A stretch of DNA of 64,000 bases from Methyloversatilis sp. GTDB taxonomy: Bacteria; Pseudomonadota; Gammaproteobacteria; Burkholderiales; Rhodocyclaceae. The position numbers were made by a program, and so were the translations under genes. The notes below the pieces were generated by a model. That model did not search any database, was not told the origin of the DNA, and saw only the letters and a program-made list of their open reading frames with translations. Positions 7,968 through 17,635 of this stretch are shown here, piece by piece; the stretch's first letter is position 1; each line of letters opens with the position of its first letter. The stretch spans positions 30,532 to 94,531 of the forward strand of contig NZ_JAUYNV010000047.1 in NCBI RefSeq assembly GCF_030698125.1. The letters run 5' to 3'.

Positions 7968-8282
7968 ATGCATGACATCAAACGATATCTGTCGGCCGCC
8001 TTTCTGGCCGTTGCACTTGCCGGCGCCGTAGGCTGCGCTGCAACCCCCACGCAATCGGGCACCGGCGGCTACGTGGACGACACGGTCATCACGACCAAGG
8101 TCAAGGCCGCCATCCTGAACGAAGAGACGCTCAAGGTCGCCGAGATCAACGTCGAAACCTTCAAGGGCGTCGTCCAGCTCAGCGGCTTTGTCAACTCGGC
8201 CGCCGACATCACCAAAGCGGTCGAAGTGGCGCGCAGCGTGGGTGGCGTCAAGTCGGTCAAGAACGACATGCGCCTGAAGTAA
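7968..8282 (+). CDS. BON domain lipoprotein
   Basis: Predicted periplasmic lipoprotein of 104 residues. ATG 7968 is preceded by AAGGAG at 7956-7961. The signal ends near AVGC (Cys23). The rest is one BON domain with DDTVITTKVKAAILNE at the start and the core VVQLSGFVNSAADITKAVEVARSV and VKSVKNDM. BON proteins (OsmY-like) are envelope-stress proteins thought to bind phospholipid. A long stem-loop follows the gene. Confidence 0.92.
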   Translation: MHDIKRYLSAAFLAVALAGAVGCAATPTQSGTGGYVDDTVITTKVKAAILNEETLKVAEINVETFKGVVQLSGFVNSAADITKAVEVARSVGGVKSVKNDMRLK

Positions 8283-8304
8283 GGCGCAGCGGTCTGCAGC
8301 AGAT

Positions 8305-8339
8305 CAAGGCCCTTGCGGACATGGTTCGCAAGGGCCTTG
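8305..8339. terminator. 13-bp stem-loop between convergent genes
   Basis: Perfect 13-bp inverted repeat, 8305-8317 against 8327-8339, with a 9-base loop. It lies between the BON gene (plus) and the gene at 8361-8972 (minus), so it can serve both strands. No long T-run follows on either strand. Confidence 0.7.
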
Positions 8340-8360
8340 TCACGTGCGCAGCCCGAAGCG

Positions 8361-8972
8361 TCAGATGCGGATTGCGCCGCGTGTCCCCACCCTGCCGGTC
8401 GCCTTGTCGAGCAGCGCCTTCACCTCTTCCAGGGTCGGCAGCAGCGCCTTGAATTCGGGTGCCTGGAAGTACAGATTGACACGATGGTTGCCAGATGGCT
8501 CGAGCGCGTCGCAGGAAACGAAGTGCTGCGTGCCTTCGCGCGCTTCGGTGCGCTCGTCGATGAGGTCGAATTCGCCGGTTTCGCAGTTGGCGTCGCCGAC
8601 CCGGGTTGATGAATAGTAAGCCGGGTCGTCCTTCATGATGAGGGCGGTCCAGGCGCTGAGCTGCGCGGGTGTGACCCGTTCGCCGAACGTTTCTATCGTC
8701 AGCTGCAACCCCATGCGGTCACCGCTGCGCCCGGCGAGGAACGTGCAGATTTCGGTGTGGGTATCGACCGGCGCGTCGGCCTGGCCCTTGTAAAGATCCA
8801 GCACGTCGGTGGCCGGCAGACGCACGATTCCGAAACCCATTTCAGCCAGATCTGCGGTATCCACGAGGTCACACGGTGTCTGATCCGCTTCGCCGGCCGA
8901 CGCGGTATGGCAGCAAGCAATCGCAATCACCGCCAGGCCGTAGCGGCGTACCGACGTCACATTCACAGTCAT
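8361..8972 (-). CDS. secreted hypothetical protein
   Basis: Unrecognised 203-residue protein with a signal peptide (VRRYGLAVIAIACCHTASA). ATG 8972 was chosen because GGGAGGA precedes it; an upstream ATG at 9089 adds a Cys/Arg-rich stretch before the signal. Four mature Cys (in QTPCDL, EICTF, ANCET and VSCDAL) may form disulfides. The pattern TPCDLVDTADLAEMGF resembles DUF3558-like ligand-binding lipoprotein folds, but I would not assign it. It stands alone between two terminator-like or intergenic spaces. Confidence 0.75.
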   Translation of the reverse strand: MTVNVTSVRRYGLAVIAIACCHTASAGEADQTPCDLVDTADLAEMGFGIVRLPATDVLDLYKGQADAPVDTHTEICTFLAGRSGDRMGLQLTIETFGERVTPAQLSAWTALIMKDDPAYYSSTRVGDANCETGEFDLIDERTEAREGTQHFVSCDALEPSGNHRVNLYFQAPEFKALLPTLEEVKALLDKATGRVGTRGAIRI

Positions 8973-9122
8973 GTTCCGTCCTCCCGGGGCAGCAGGGTGG
9001 GGCGATGCGGATGTCCGTCTGCATGAAGTGTCGCGCTGCCGTCGCACGCCCGCGAAAACGCAGGCAACGCCACACCATCGTACATCCATTGCGCGCAGGG
9101 CTGCGCGCCCGGTACCTGAGGT

Positions 9123-10109
9123 TCAGTCGAGCGCCAGCACGATGTTGCCGACCACCTGGCCCTGTTCGACCCGGGCGTGCGCGTCGGCGATCTGCGCCAG
9201 AGGCAGGCGCTCCGCGATGCGGTGGATCACACGGCCGGTCGCCAGCAGCCGGGTCAGGGTGTCGATCACGGCGCGGCGCTCGGCCTCGTCCAGCGTGTAG
9301 ACGAGGATCACGCGCAGCGTGATGTTGCGCGCTGCCAGTGCGAAAAAGGGCAGTGCAAACTGCGGCGTTCCACTGCCATAGACGATCCATTCGCCGCCCG
9401 GGCGCAGCAGTCCGATGTCCATGACGGCGTTGGCGGCCACATCGACTTCGACGATGCGGTCGACGCCCCGGCCGCCGGTTGCGGCGGCCACCTGCGCGGC
9501 GACATCTTCGGTGCGGTAGTCGATGATCCGGTCGGCACCGGCGTCGCGGGCAAGTCCGGCCTTGGCCGCGTTGCTGACGGTCGTGATGACCTGCCGTGCG
9601 CCGAGCAGCTTTGCAAACTGCACGGCGTAGTGACCGACCGCGCCCGCGCCGCCCGCCACCAGTACCGATTTGCCTGCCACGCCGCCGTGCGTCAACAGGG
9701 CGTGCAGCGCGGTCGTCGCCGGTATGCCGAGGCAGGCGCCCGCTTCGCCGCTGATCGGGTCAGCCAGTGCGACGGCGTGTGCCTGCGGCAGCGTGATGAA
9801 CTGCGCCGCGGTGCCGCAGGCGCGACCCCATGCCGCGTTCCACAGCCACACCCGCTCGCCGATGCGCGACGCACTGACGCCCGGCCCGACCGCGTCGACG
9901 ATGCCCATGCCGTCGCTGTGCGGAATGATGCGCGGGAAGGGCATGCCGCCCGCCCTCAGGCCGGCGCGCGCCTTGACGTCGGACGGGTTGACGCCGGACC
10001 ACTGCAGCCTTACCCGCAGCTCGCCCGTGCCCGGGACCGGGTCGGGCAGCTCGGCCACCTGCAGCACCTGGTGGGCCGGGCCGGTCTGGTCGTAGAAGGC
10101 TGCGCGCAT
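9123..10109 (-). CDS. NADPH:quinone reductase-like zinc-independent MDR oxidoreductase
   Basis: Cytoplasmic medium-chain dehydrogenase/reductase of 328 residues in the quinone-oxidoreductase branch. The N-terminal GroES-like part has GELRVRLQWSGVNPSDVK and PHSDGMGIVDAVGPGV. The Rossmann part has VLVAGGAGAVGHYAVQFAKLLG and VSNAAKAGLARDAGAD for NADPH. Structural and catalytic Cys clusters of zinc alcohol dehydrogenases are absent. It starts 28 bp after dadA on the same strand. The substrate is unknown. Confidence 0.9.
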   Translation of the reverse strand: MRAAFYDQTGPAHQVLQVAELPDPVPGTGELRVRLQWSGVNPSDVKARAGLRAGGMPFPRIIPHSDGMGIVDAVGPGVSASRIGERVWLWNAAWGRACGTAAQFITLPQAHAVALADPISGEAGACLGIPATTALHALLTHGGVAGKSVLVAGGAGAVGHYAVQFAKLLGARQVITTVSNAAKAGLARDAGADRIIDYRTEDVAAQVAAATGGRGVDRIVEVDVAANAVMDIGLLRPGGEWIVYGSGTPQFALPFFALAARNITLRVILVYTLDEAERRAVIDTLTRLLATGRVIHRIAERLPLAQIADAHARVEQGQVVGNIVLALD

Positions 10110-10137
10110 GGGAAATGTCCGGTCGGGTGCCGGCGCG

Positions 10138-11397
10138 TCAGTGACGCTTGCCGGTCAGGTGGGGGAATTCGATGTCCGAGCTGCCGCCGTCGACGAGATC
10201 GGCGAGCAGGCGGGCCGAGCCGCAGGCCAGCGTCCAGCCGAGCGAGCCGTGGCCGGTGTTGTACCAGAGACCCGGTATGCGGCTGCGGCCGATCAGCGGC
10301 ACATTGCCCGGCGTGCACGGGCGCAGTCCGGCCCACGCCTGCGCTGCGTCGATATCGCCGGCATCCGGGCACAGCGTGCGGGTCAGTCCGGTCAGCAGAC
10401 GCACCCTTTCTTCGTCCACGGTGACCGTGTGACCGCCCAGCTCGGCCAGACCGGCCACGCGGATGGTGTCGCCGAGGCGTGACATCACGATGCGGTGCTC
10501 CTCATCGGTGATGCTCACGCGTGGCCCATTCGGACCAGCGGGAAAAGTGATCGAATAGCCCTTGATCGGATACAGCGCCGGGCGCGGCCCGTGCTGTTCA
10601 ACCAGCGCGCGGGTATGCGTGCCCAGCGAACACACGATCTGGTCGGCGCACAGCAGCCCGCGTACGCCGCGCGCGTCGCGGACCGCCACGCCGCGCACCC
10701 TGCCTTCGTGCATGTCGAGGCTGTCTGCCGTGGTTTCGTAATGGAAGGCGACGCCGGCGTCGGCACAGCGCTGCGCCAATGCACGGGTGAAGGCGCAGGC
10801 GTCGCCCGATTCGTCGTTCGGCGCGAACAGGCCGCCGATCAGGTTGCGCGTGCTCGATGCGAGCGCGGGCTCGATGTCGATGCAGCGCGCGGCATCGCAG
10901 ACGTCGATCCGGATGCCGTGCCGGTGCAGGATGCGCGCGCGCTGCTGCGCCCGGGCCAGTTCCTTGCGGTTGAAGAACACATGCAGGATGCCGCTTTCGG
11001 TGTGCGCATAGTCCAGCTGCAGGGTGCGCCGCAGCAGACCGAGCTCGACCTGGCTGCGGATGGCCAGCTGCGCCAGCGCGTCCGTGTTGGCCCGCACGCG
11101 CCCCGGGCGGCATTGCAGCAGGAACGCGGCCATCCAGCGCCACTGGCGATGGTTGACGGTCGGCGAGAAGCGCACCGGTGCAGTCGAGCGACCCATGCCG
11201 CGCAGCCCGATGCCGGGCGCCTGCGGGGTGGCCCAGGGACCGGCGTGGCTGACCGAAATCTGGCCACCATTGGCGAAGCTGGTTTCCATGGCCGGCTGGC
11301 TCTGACGGTCGACCACGGTGACGGAATGACCCGCCTGGCGCAGATACCAGGCGGTGGTGATGCCGACGACGCCGGCACCTAGAACAAGTATATGCAT
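10138..11397 (-). CDS. dadA: D-amino-acid dehydrogenase
   Basis: FAD flavoprotein of 419 residues that oxidises D-amino acids (usually D-alanine) to 2-oxo acids and feeds electrons to the respiratory chain. The N-terminal [18 protein letters not shown] is the FAD-binding Rossmann motif, followed by [19 protein letters not shown], typical of DadA. The C-terminal [17 protein letters not shown] and [12 protein letters not shown] segments complete the DAO fold. Length matches the family (about 415-435). It is divergent from fbp with 176 bp between, and upstream of the quinone-oxidoreductase-like gene. No alanine racemase lies nearby. Confidence 0.92.
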   Translation of the reverse strand: MHILVLGAGVVGITTAWYLRQAGHSVTVVDRQSQPAMETSFANGGQISVSHAGPWATPQAPGIGLRGMGRSTAPVRFSPTVNHRQWRWMAAFLLQCRPGRVRANTDALAQLAIRSQVELGLLRRTLQLDYAHTESGILHVFFNRKELARAQQRARILHRHGIRIDVCDAARCIDIEPALASSTRNLIGGLFAPNDESGDACAFTRALAQRCADAGVAFHYETTADSLDMHEGRVRGVAVRDARGVRGLLCADQIVCSLGTHTRALVEQHGPRPALYPIKGYSITFPAGPNGPRVSITDEEHRIVMSRLGDTIRVAGLAELGGHTVTVDEERVRLLTGLTRTLCPDAGDIDAAQAWAGLRPCTPGNVPLIGRSRIPGLWYNTGHGSLGWTLACGSARLLADLVDGGSSDIEFPHLTGKRH

Positions 11398-11573
11398 GCG
11401 GATCCGGTTTTCGAGGACACCTTCAGGACTGCCGTAGCACGCTGCAGGTTCCTTGTGAGCACCGTCGCGGGGCCGGAAATACGATCGAAACCGCAGTCGG
11501 CGTGAAATCGTGCGAGGCGTTTCATGGTGCTGTGCACGATAATCGATTTTCTGACCCTACGGAGCCGTACCCC

Positions 11574-12587
11574 ATGTCCCGCATCACCCTCAGCCAGTTC
11601 CTGATCCAGCAACAGCGCGACGGCGAGCGCATCAGCGCCGAGTTGCGCTTTCTGGTCGAGGTGGTGGCGCGCGCCGTCAAGGCGATCGGCAACGCGGTGG
11701 GCAAGGGCGGACTGACCAATTCGCTCGGTGAAGCGGGCGGCGAGAATGTGCAGGGCGAGGTACAGAAGAAGCTCGACGTGATCGCCAATGAAATCCTGCT
11801 CGAAGCGAACGAGTGGGGCGGTCACCTGGCAGCGATGGCGTCGGAGGAAATGGACGCGCCGCACCAGATCCCGAACCGCTACCCGAAAGGTGAGTACCTG
11901 CTGCTGTTCGATCCGCTCGATGGTTCGTCGAACATCGATGTGAACATTTCGACCGGCACCATCTTTTCGGTGCTGCGCTGCCCGGATTTCGCCAATGGCG
12001 GCGCCGCACCCGTGGATGAAAGCGCCTTCCTGCAGCCCGGTACGCGCCAATTGGTGGCCGGCTACGCGGTGTACGGGTCGGCGACCCAGCTGGTGCTGAC
12101 GCTGGGCGAGGGCGTGCATGCCTTCACGCTGGATCGCGAAACCGGCAGTTTCGTCAGGACCACGGCCAGCATGCGCATTCCGGATGACACGAAGGAGTAT
12201 GCGATCAACGCGTCGAATGCGCGGTCGTGGGAGGCGCCGGTCAAACGCTACATCGACGAACTGATCGCCGGCAAGACCGGCCCGCTCGGCAAGGACTACA
12301 ACATGCGCTGGGTCGGGTCGATGGTGGCCGACGTGCATCGCATCCTGACCCGCGGTGGCATTTTCCTGTACCCGAAGGACACGAAAGACCCGACCAAGCC
12401 CGGCAAGCTGCGCCTGATGTACGAAGCGAACCCGATGGCCATGCTGATCGAGCAGGCCGGCGGCGCGGCGACGACCGGCTATCAGCGCATCCTCGACGTG
12501 CAGCCGGAAAAGCTGCATCAGCGGGTGCCGGTCATCCTGGGGTCCAAGAACGAGGTCGAGCGCGTGCTGGGTTATCACTCGGCCTGA
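11574..12587 (+). CDS. fbp: fructose-1,6-bisphosphatase, class I
   Basis: Hydrolyses fructose 1,6-bisphosphate to fructose 6-phosphate for gluconeogenesis or sugar-phosphate cycles. The 337-residue protein has the metal/substrate signature [16 protein letters not shown] and the GTIFSVLRC segment, with [15 protein letters not shown] later. ATG 11574 was chosen since GGAG at 11561-11564 precedes it and [14 protein letters not shown] is the family N-terminus. An upstream in-frame ATG at 11502 is not supported. Its 3' end overlaps the convergent flavoprotein gene by 13 bp. Confidence 0.96.
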   Translation: MSRITLSQFLIQQQRDGERISAELRFLVEVVARAVKAIGNAVGKGGLTNSLGEAGGENVQGEVQKKLDVIANEILLEANEWGGHLAAMASEEMDAPHQIPNRYPKGEYLLLFDPLDGSSNIDVNISTGTIFSVLRCPDFANGGAAPVDESAFLQPGTRQLVAGYAVYGSATQLVLTLGEGVHAFTLDRETGSFVRTTASMRIPDDTKEYAINASNARSWEAPVKRYIDELIAGKTGPLGKDYNMRWVGSMVADVHRILTRGGIFLYPKDTKDPTKPGKLRLMYEANPMAMLIEQAGGAATTGYQRILDVQPEKLHQRVPVILGSKNEVERVLGYHSA

Positions 12588-13858
12588 AATGCGGCCTGAA
12601 TGGCAGCCTGGCCTTGCCCGGCGGCCAGCCGCCTGAGCATGCCGGCGGCCGCGACGCGGCCGCTCGCCATGCCGGCGGTGAGCAGATAGCCGCCGGTCGG
12701 CGCTTCCCAGTCGAGCATTTCGCCGGCACAGAACACTCCGGGCAGCGCCTTGCACATGAGGTCGGCATCGAGCGACTCCAGCGTCACGCCACCGGCGGTA
12801 CTGATGGCTTCGGCCACCGGCCGGGTGGCAGTCAGGCGCAGCGGCAGGGCTTTGAGGGTGGCCGCGATGCGCGCCGGATCGCTCAGTGCCGCCTTGTCGA
12901 GTACCTCGAACAACAATCCGGCTTTCGCGCCGTTGATGCCCAGTCGTCCGGCCAGATGCGACGACAGTGAGCGCGCGCCGCGCGGGTGGGCGGCTTCGGC
13001 GAGCACCCGCGCCGACTCGTGCGCCGGCAGCAGATCGAGTGCAATATCGACAAAGCCGTCGGCCTCCAGCCGCTCGCGCAGCGCGGCAGACAGCGCATAG
13101 ATCAGGCTGCCTTCCAGGCCGCTGGCGCTGACCAGGCATTCCCCGCTGCGCGAGATCGACCGGCCATTCATGTCGGTGAAGCCGATACGCACATTCTTCA
13201 GCGGCACGCCCGCGTGCCGCTGCGCAAAATGGTTGCTCCATGCGACGTCGAAGCCGCAGTTCGCTGCGCGCAGCGGCGACACCGCGACGCCACGGCTTTC
13301 GAGCAACGTCGTCCAGCTGCCATCGGAACCCAGTTGCGGCCAGCTGGCGCCACCGAGTGCCAGCAGCGTGACAGCGGCCGGTCGGACGACATCGCCGTCC
13401 GGCGTGCGAAAACACAGCTGGCCGTCGGCGTCCCAGCCGGTCCAGCGGTGGTGCATGTGGAAGCGCACGCCCGCCGCACGCAGACGTGTCAGCCAGGCGC
13501 GCAGCAGCGGCGCGGCCTTGAGGTCGCTCGGAAAGACACGGCCGGATGAGCCGATGAAGGTGTCAATGCCCAGCCCGTGCGACCAGGCGCGCAGGGCGTC
13601 GGCGTCAAAGCCGGCCAGCCAGCGCGCGACGTCGTCGCTGCGCTCGCGGAAGCGTTCGATGAAATGTGGCGCGGCTTCACTGTGCGTGAGGTTGAGCCCG
13701 CCCTTGCCGGCCAGCAGGAACTTGCGACCGACCGAAGCCTTGCCGTCGAACAGATCGACCCGGATGCCGGCGGACGAAAGGACCTCGGCGGCCATCAGGC
13801 CGGCCGGACCGCCACCGACGATGGCGACATCCAGCGCGGGCGGCAGACTGGCGTGCAT
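12575..13858 (-). CDS. TIGR03862/HI0933-family NAD(P)/FAD-dependent flavoprotein
   Basis: Flavoprotein of 427 residues in the BaiN/HI0933 group. The N-terminal FAD motif is [17 protein letters not shown], then [15 protein letters not shown], and the C-terminal half has the [19 protein letters not shown] and GRVAAAGML motifs that close the FAD site. The molecular function of this branch is unassigned. It is the last gene of a minus-strand run: its ATG shares one base with the stop of the lytic transglycosylase gene (TGATG). Confidence 0.9.
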   Translation of the reverse strand: MHASLPPALDVAIVGGGPAGLMAAEVLSSAGIRVDLFDGKASVGRKFLLAGKGGLNLTHSEAAPHFIERFRERSDDVARWLAGFDADALRAWSHGLGIDTFIGSSGRVFPSDLKAAPLLRAWLTRLRAAGVRFHMHHRWTGWDADGQLCFRTPDGDVVRPAAVTLLALGGASWPQLGSDGSWTTLLESRGVAVSPLRAANCGFDVAWSNHFAQRHAGVPLKNVRIGFTDMNGRSISRSGECLVSASGLEGSLIYALSAALRERLEADGFVDIALDLLPAHESARVLAEAAHPRGARSLSSHLAGRLGINGAKAGLLFEVLDKAALSDPARIAATLKALPLRLTATRPVAEAISTAGGVTLESLDADLMCKALPGVFCAGEMLDWEAPTGGYLLTAGMASGRVAAAGMLRRLAAGQGQAAIQAAFQAE

Positions 13859-14505
13859 CAGTTGGCGGACTGGATGAGGCGCATCTCGTTGCTGTCGGCA
13901 CGCAGCTTGTACGGGCTGGGCGGCACGACCGGTTCGGGCGGTGCAGCGAGGCGCTTGAGCGCTTCGTAGCGGTCGCTCACGCGTGGCACGTAGGCACGCG
14001 TTTCCGCGTAGGGCGGCATGCCGCCGTGCCGGCGGACCGCGCCGGCACCGGCGTTGTAGGCAGACAGTGCCAGTTCGACGTCGCCGAAGTCATCAAGCAG
14101 GTCGCGCAGGTGGCGTGCGCTGGCACGCAGGTTGTCGACCGGTTTCAGGGCGTCGGTCACGCCATAGGCCCGTGCCGTCGCCGGCATCATCTGCGCCAGA
14201 CCGAGCGCGCCCTTGGGTGACACGGCGCGCGGGTTGTAGGCGGATTCCGCCTGCACGACGGCATGCAGCAGTTCCGGGTCGATGCCGCCCGCCACCGCCG
14301 CCTGTTCGATCTGTGCGGCGAATGGCAGCCCGCTCAATGCCTGCCGCCTGGCTTCCCGCTGTTCCACTTCGCTGACCCGCAACAGTTCCGGCTGAAGCAG
14401 GCGGTAGGTCGTGCCATCGCCCAGCCTGAGCTGGTATTCCGAGCCATTTGCATGCGCCAGCAAGGGCAGGCCGGCAAGCAGCAGCACGAACATCCGGCGC
14501 ATCAT
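13858..14505 (-). CDS. lytic transglycosylase (SLT domain)
   Basis: Periplasmic murein lytic transglycosylase of 215 residues. ATG 14505 overlaps the VanZ-like stop by 4 bp and opens a clean signal peptide MMRRMFVLLLAGLPLLAHA. After a short N-terminal region comes the SLT domain: catalytic Glu87 in VVQAESAYNPRAVSPKGA, then GLAQMMPATARAYGV and LALSAYNAGAGAV. It probably remodels peptidoglycan. In exopolysaccharide loci such enzymes often accompany export machinery, and a sugar transferase is two genes upstream. Confidence 0.93.
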   Translation of the reverse strand: MMRRMFVLLLAGLPLLAHANGSEYQLRLGDGTTYRLLQPELLRVSEVEQREARRQALSGLPFAAQIEQAAVAGGIDPELLHAVVQAESAYNPRAVSPKGALGLAQMMPATARAYGVTDALKPVDNLRASARHLRDLLDDFGDVELALSAYNAGAGAVRRHGGMPPYAETRAYVPRVSDRYEALKRLAAPPEPVVPPSPYKLRADSNEMRLIQSAN

Positions 14506-14876
14506 GACCGGATGCCTCGGGCCGCAATGTAGCGTGCAAGCAGTACGGCGAGAACGATGCCGATGCCGTTCGCAAGCAGGTCCGCCAGCTCGGCTTCGCG
14601 GCCGGGCAGTGCCAGTTGGCGCCATTCGTCGTACAGCGCGATCGCGAATGCGAAGACGGCGCAGCTGTAGAGCCAGCGCTGGCCGAGTGCGAGCCAGAGT
14701 GAAAATGCGATGGTGCCGAAGGTGGCCATGTGGGCGAGTTTGTCCCACGGGCCGGGAATCAACCCGACCGCGAGTTCGGTCTCGCCCAGTCTGATCAGAC
14801 TGGCAATCATCAGCGTGGCGACCGCCATCGCAAGCCACTGGATGACCGGCGGGCGCTTCACGGCTTCAGTACGCAT
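14502..14876 (-). CDS. VanZ-like membrane protein
   Basis: Small integral membrane protein of 124 residues with four predicted helices. The family signature WDKLAHMATFGTIAFSLWLA and YDEWRQ with Asp/Glu next to helices are VanZ-like features. ATG 14876 (MRTEAVKRPP) lies 11 bp inside the end of the upstream sugar transferase; the longer start at 14927 has no support. The stop overlaps the lytic transglycosylase start. The molecular role of VanZ-like proteins is uncertain. Confidence 0.85.
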   Translation of the reverse strand: MRTEAVKRPPVIQWLAMAVATLMIASLIRLGETELAVGLIPGPWDKLAHMATFGTIAFSLWLALGQRWLYSCAVFAFAIALYDEWRQLALPGREAELADLLANGIGIVLAVLLARYIAARGIRS

Positions 14877-16341
14877 TGCGGTCCTTGAACACCACCGCGA
14901 CGGTTTTGACGATGATCCACAGGTCAAGGCCGATCGACCAGTTGCGCAGGTATTCCAGGTCGTATTCGATGCGCTTCTGCATCTTGTCGACCGTTTCGGT
15001 TTCGCCCCGGTAGCCGTTCACCTGCGCCCAGCCGGTGATGCCCGGCTTGACCTTGTGGCGGACCATGTAGCCCTTGATCAGCTTGCGATAGGTTTCGTTG
15101 TGCGCCACGGCGTGCGGTCGCGGACCGACGATGCTCATCCGCCCCTGCACCACATTGATGAACTGAGGCAGTTCGTCGAGCGAGGTGCGGCGCAGGAAAC
15201 CGCCGAATTGCGTGATGCGCTGATCGTTTCGCGTCGCCTGCTTCACCACTGCGCCGTCGTCCTGCACCGTCATCGAGCGAAACTTGTAGACCACGATTTC
15301 ACGGCCGTCGAGACCGTAGCGGCGCTGCCGGAACAGGACCGGGCCGGGTGAAGTCATTTTCACGCCGATGGCAATGCCCAGCAGCAGAGGCGAAATGAGC
15401 AGCAGGATCAGGCAGGACAGCACCATGTCGCTGCTGCGCTTGACCAGGCCATTGATGCCGGTGAATGGTGTGTCGCACACCGCCACCACCGGCACGCCGG
15501 CAACGTAGTCCATGCGGCCCTGGATCAGGTCGGTCAGGAAAATGTCCGGTGCGAAGAACACGCTGGCCGTGGTGTCCTTCAGATCGTCGAGCAACGCGAG
15601 GATGCGCGGCTGGCTGGCCATGGGCAACGCGAGATAGATCTGGTCGATGCGCTGGGTCTTCACATAGGCGGCGAGTTCGCTGAGCCGCCCGAGCAGCGGG
15701 TGACCGTTGAGCTGGGTGATCCGCTCCGGCGAACGGTCATCGAAATAGCCCAGGCAATGAATGCCGAGGAAGGGGTTGAAGGCAAACTGTTCAGCCAGTT
15801 GCACGCCGATGTCGTTGCAGCCGACGATGATGACCCGCGTCTGGTTTTCCACCTGCGCGGCAGACCGTTTCAGATAGGCCCGTGCGGTGAAGTGGGCCAC
15901 CAGCTGGGTCGCCGGCGCGGCCACGAGCCACGCGCCCACGACGTCGATCGGAAAATTTTCGATGTACTGGCTCGCGTAACCGAAGAACAGCAGGATGAAC
16001 GCGATCAGCATCCAGTTGATGACGCACTGCCGGAGCACACGACGCGGCCGCATGCTGAGCAGCGACGAGCCCGGAAAGGACAGCGAAAACACCACCAGCG
16101 ACAGCACGACATAGCGTGCGTCGACCGTATCGCCGAAGTACAGGGCGCACGCAATCAGCGAAAGGATGAGCGACAGCGGGTCGAGGAACATCTCGACCAT
16201 TCCGGGAAGACTTAGCGGTGCCCGCAATACGGAAGTGTTACGCTCAAACTTGGCGAGCATTGAGATTGAAACCGATGTGTTCAAGCTGGGAGGGTCTTCG
16301 GGAAATGCGTCGCCGTAGAATAACGGACTGCAGTTGTTCAA
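14866..16341 (-). CDS. undecaprenyl-phosphate sugar phosphotransferase (WcaJ/EpsB type)
   Basis: Polyprenyl-phosphate hexose-1-phosphate transferase that starts exopolysaccharide repeat units on the inner membrane. The first ~140 residues hold four membrane helices, a central CoA-binding-like domain (VIIVGCNDIGVQLAEQFA) follows, then a fifth helix leads into the catalytic bacterial sugar transferase domain: GPVLFRQRRYGLDGREI, YKFRSM, DELPQFINV and SIVGPRPHAV. Length 491 fits the TIGR03023 group (about 450-490). The start is uncertain: ATG 16341 or ATG 16260; neither has a clear ribosome site. It is divergent from epsL with a 63-bp spacer. Confidence 0.92.
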   Translation of the reverse strand: MNNCSPLFYGDAFPEDPPSLNTSVSISMLAKFERNTSVLRAPLSLPGMVEMFLDPLSLILSLIACALYFGDTVDARYVVLSLVVFSLSFPGSSLLSMRPRRVLRQCVINWMLIAFILLFFGYASQYIENFPIDVVGAWLVAAPATQLVAHFTARAYLKRSAAQVENQTRVIIVGCNDIGVQLAEQFAFNPFLGIHCLGYFDDRSPERITQLNGHPLLGRLSELAAYVKTQRIDQIYLALPMASQPRILALLDDLKDTTASVFFAPDIFLTDLIQGRMDYVAGVPVVAVCDTPFTGINGLVKRSSDMVLSCLILLLISPLLLGIAIGVKMTSPGPVLFRQRRYGLDGREIVVYKFRSMTVQDDGAVVKQATRNDQRITQFGGFLRRTSLDELPQFINVVQGRMSIVGPRPHAVAHNETYRKLIKGYMVRHKVKPGITGWAQVNGYRGETETVDKMQKRIEYDLEYLRNWSIGLDLWIIVKTVAVVFKDRNAY

Positions 16342-16404
16342 TTTTTACGATTTGTGCGTCGGCAAGGAAAGCGTCACAGTCTGCAGCCATACTATTTTAG
16401 TGCA

Positions 16405-17628
16405 ATGAATAAAAACCTTTCGCTTCTTCCGCGCTCGCTGCAGTGCCTGCTGATGTTGACCTTCCCGCTGTGTGCGTTCGCCGGGGAGGGCGATGTATTC
16501 AGCCTCGTGACGTCCGGTGCCTGGCAGTACCAGGACAACGTGTTCTATCTGCCCGACGGATTCGAGCCGACGTCTTTCGGTCCGAACACGCCGCGCGGCG
16601 ATCACAGCTGGACGGCCACCCTCGGTTTCACCGCCGACAAGATGGTGGGACGTCAGCGCCTGACTGCGAGCGCCTCGCAATCAGCCGTGCGCTACAACGA
16701 TCTGACGCTGCTCGACTACGAAGGCCAGAACATTGCCGCCGGCTGGCAGATGCAGGTCGGCAGTGATTTCTCGGGCAATCTTCGCTACACCAACCGCAAA
16801 TCCCTCGGCGGATTCGGCGATTTCCGGTCGACCGTGTTGGCCAAGAACATCATCGATGCGGAAAGCCTGCGTTTCGACGGTGCATACAAGATAGACGCCT
16901 ACTGGTCGCTGTTCGGCGGTGTGAGCAAGGACACCTGGCGCAACAGCACGGAAATCCGGCGCCGCAATGATCTGGACATCGAGCGTCTCGAGGCCGGCGT
17001 ACGCTACACCACGCGCGGCGGCACGCAGTTCGAACTGCTCGGGCGGCGCAGCGATGGCGATTATCCGCAGCGTCTGCCTGTCCTCAACCAGACCAACTCC
17101 TACAAGCAGAAGGACATCGAGGCGCGCGTGCGCTGGCAGCCGGTCGGCCACTCGCGATTGTCGGGCGCCATCGGCCAGTCGAAGCGCGAGCACGAAAATG
17201 TGCCGCAGCGCGATTACGACGATGTCTATGGCCGGGTCGGCTGGGAATGGCAGCCGACCGGACATACGGCCGTGAATTTCCAGGCCGAACGGCAGATTTC
17301 ATCGCTGGACGACAACTTTTCCAGCTATTTCCGCACCACCACCTACACCATTGCACCGGTCTGGCAGGCCACCGGCAAGATCCGCGTCGATGGTCGGGCG
17401 CAATGGGTCGCGCGCGATGGCGAGGGCGATACCTTCTTTACCGCGCTTGGCGTTGTGGGGCCGTCGCGCGAGGAAGATCTGACCACCTACAGTCTTGGCG
17501 CAACGTGGGCGATCGAGCGCAACCTGTCGGCCAATGTCGAGGTGCGCCGCGACGAGCGTGAATCGAACAATCAGTTCTTCCAGTACCGCGTGCGCAGCGT
17601 GTCCGCTTCTCTGCAGTACGTTTTCTGA
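16405..17628 (+). CDS. epsL: exopolysaccharide outer-membrane beta-barrel protein EpsL
   Basis: Predicted outer-membrane barrel of 407 residues of the EpsL family that accompanies exosortase-B polysaccharide loci. ATG 16405 opens a signal peptide ending near PLCAFA; the longer start at 16354 would put 17 residues before it. The mature protein is built of alternating beta-strand segments rich in Tyr/Thr/Arg and ends in SASLQYVF with the terminal Phe typical of BAM substrates. It lies 4.4 kb from the other eps genes, separated by five unrelated minus-strand genes. It probably helps export polymer through the outer membrane. Confidence 0.85.
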   Translation: MNKNLSLLPRSLQCLLMLTFPLCAFAGEGDVFSLVTSGAWQYQDNVFYLPDGFEPTSFGPNTPRGDHSWTATLGFTADKMVGRQRLTASASQSAVRYNDLTLLDYEGQNIAAGWQMQVGSDFSGNLRYTNRKSLGGFGDFRSTVLAKNIIDAESLRFDGAYKIDAYWSLFGGVSKDTWRNSTEIRRRNDLDIERLEAGVRYTTRGGTQFELLGRRSDGDYPQRLPVLNQTNSYKQKDIEARVRWQPVGHSRLSGAIGQSKREHENVPQRDYDDVYGRVGWEWQPTGHTAVNFQAERQISSLDDNFSSYFRTTTYTIAPVWQATGKIRVDGRAQWVARDGEGDTFFTALGVVGPSREEDLTTYSLGATWAIERNLSANVEVRRDERESNNQFFQYRVRSVSASLQYVF

Positions 17629-17635
17629 CCGCCTT

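Noticed and set aside
11538..11543. -10 element GATAAT upstream of fbp
   Set aside because: No matching -35 hexamer at 16-18 bases, so not listed as a promoter.
11379..13415. 678-codon minus-strand open frame over fbp
   Set aside because: Spans fbp in antisense and part of the flavoprotein gene in another frame; no domain or start signal.
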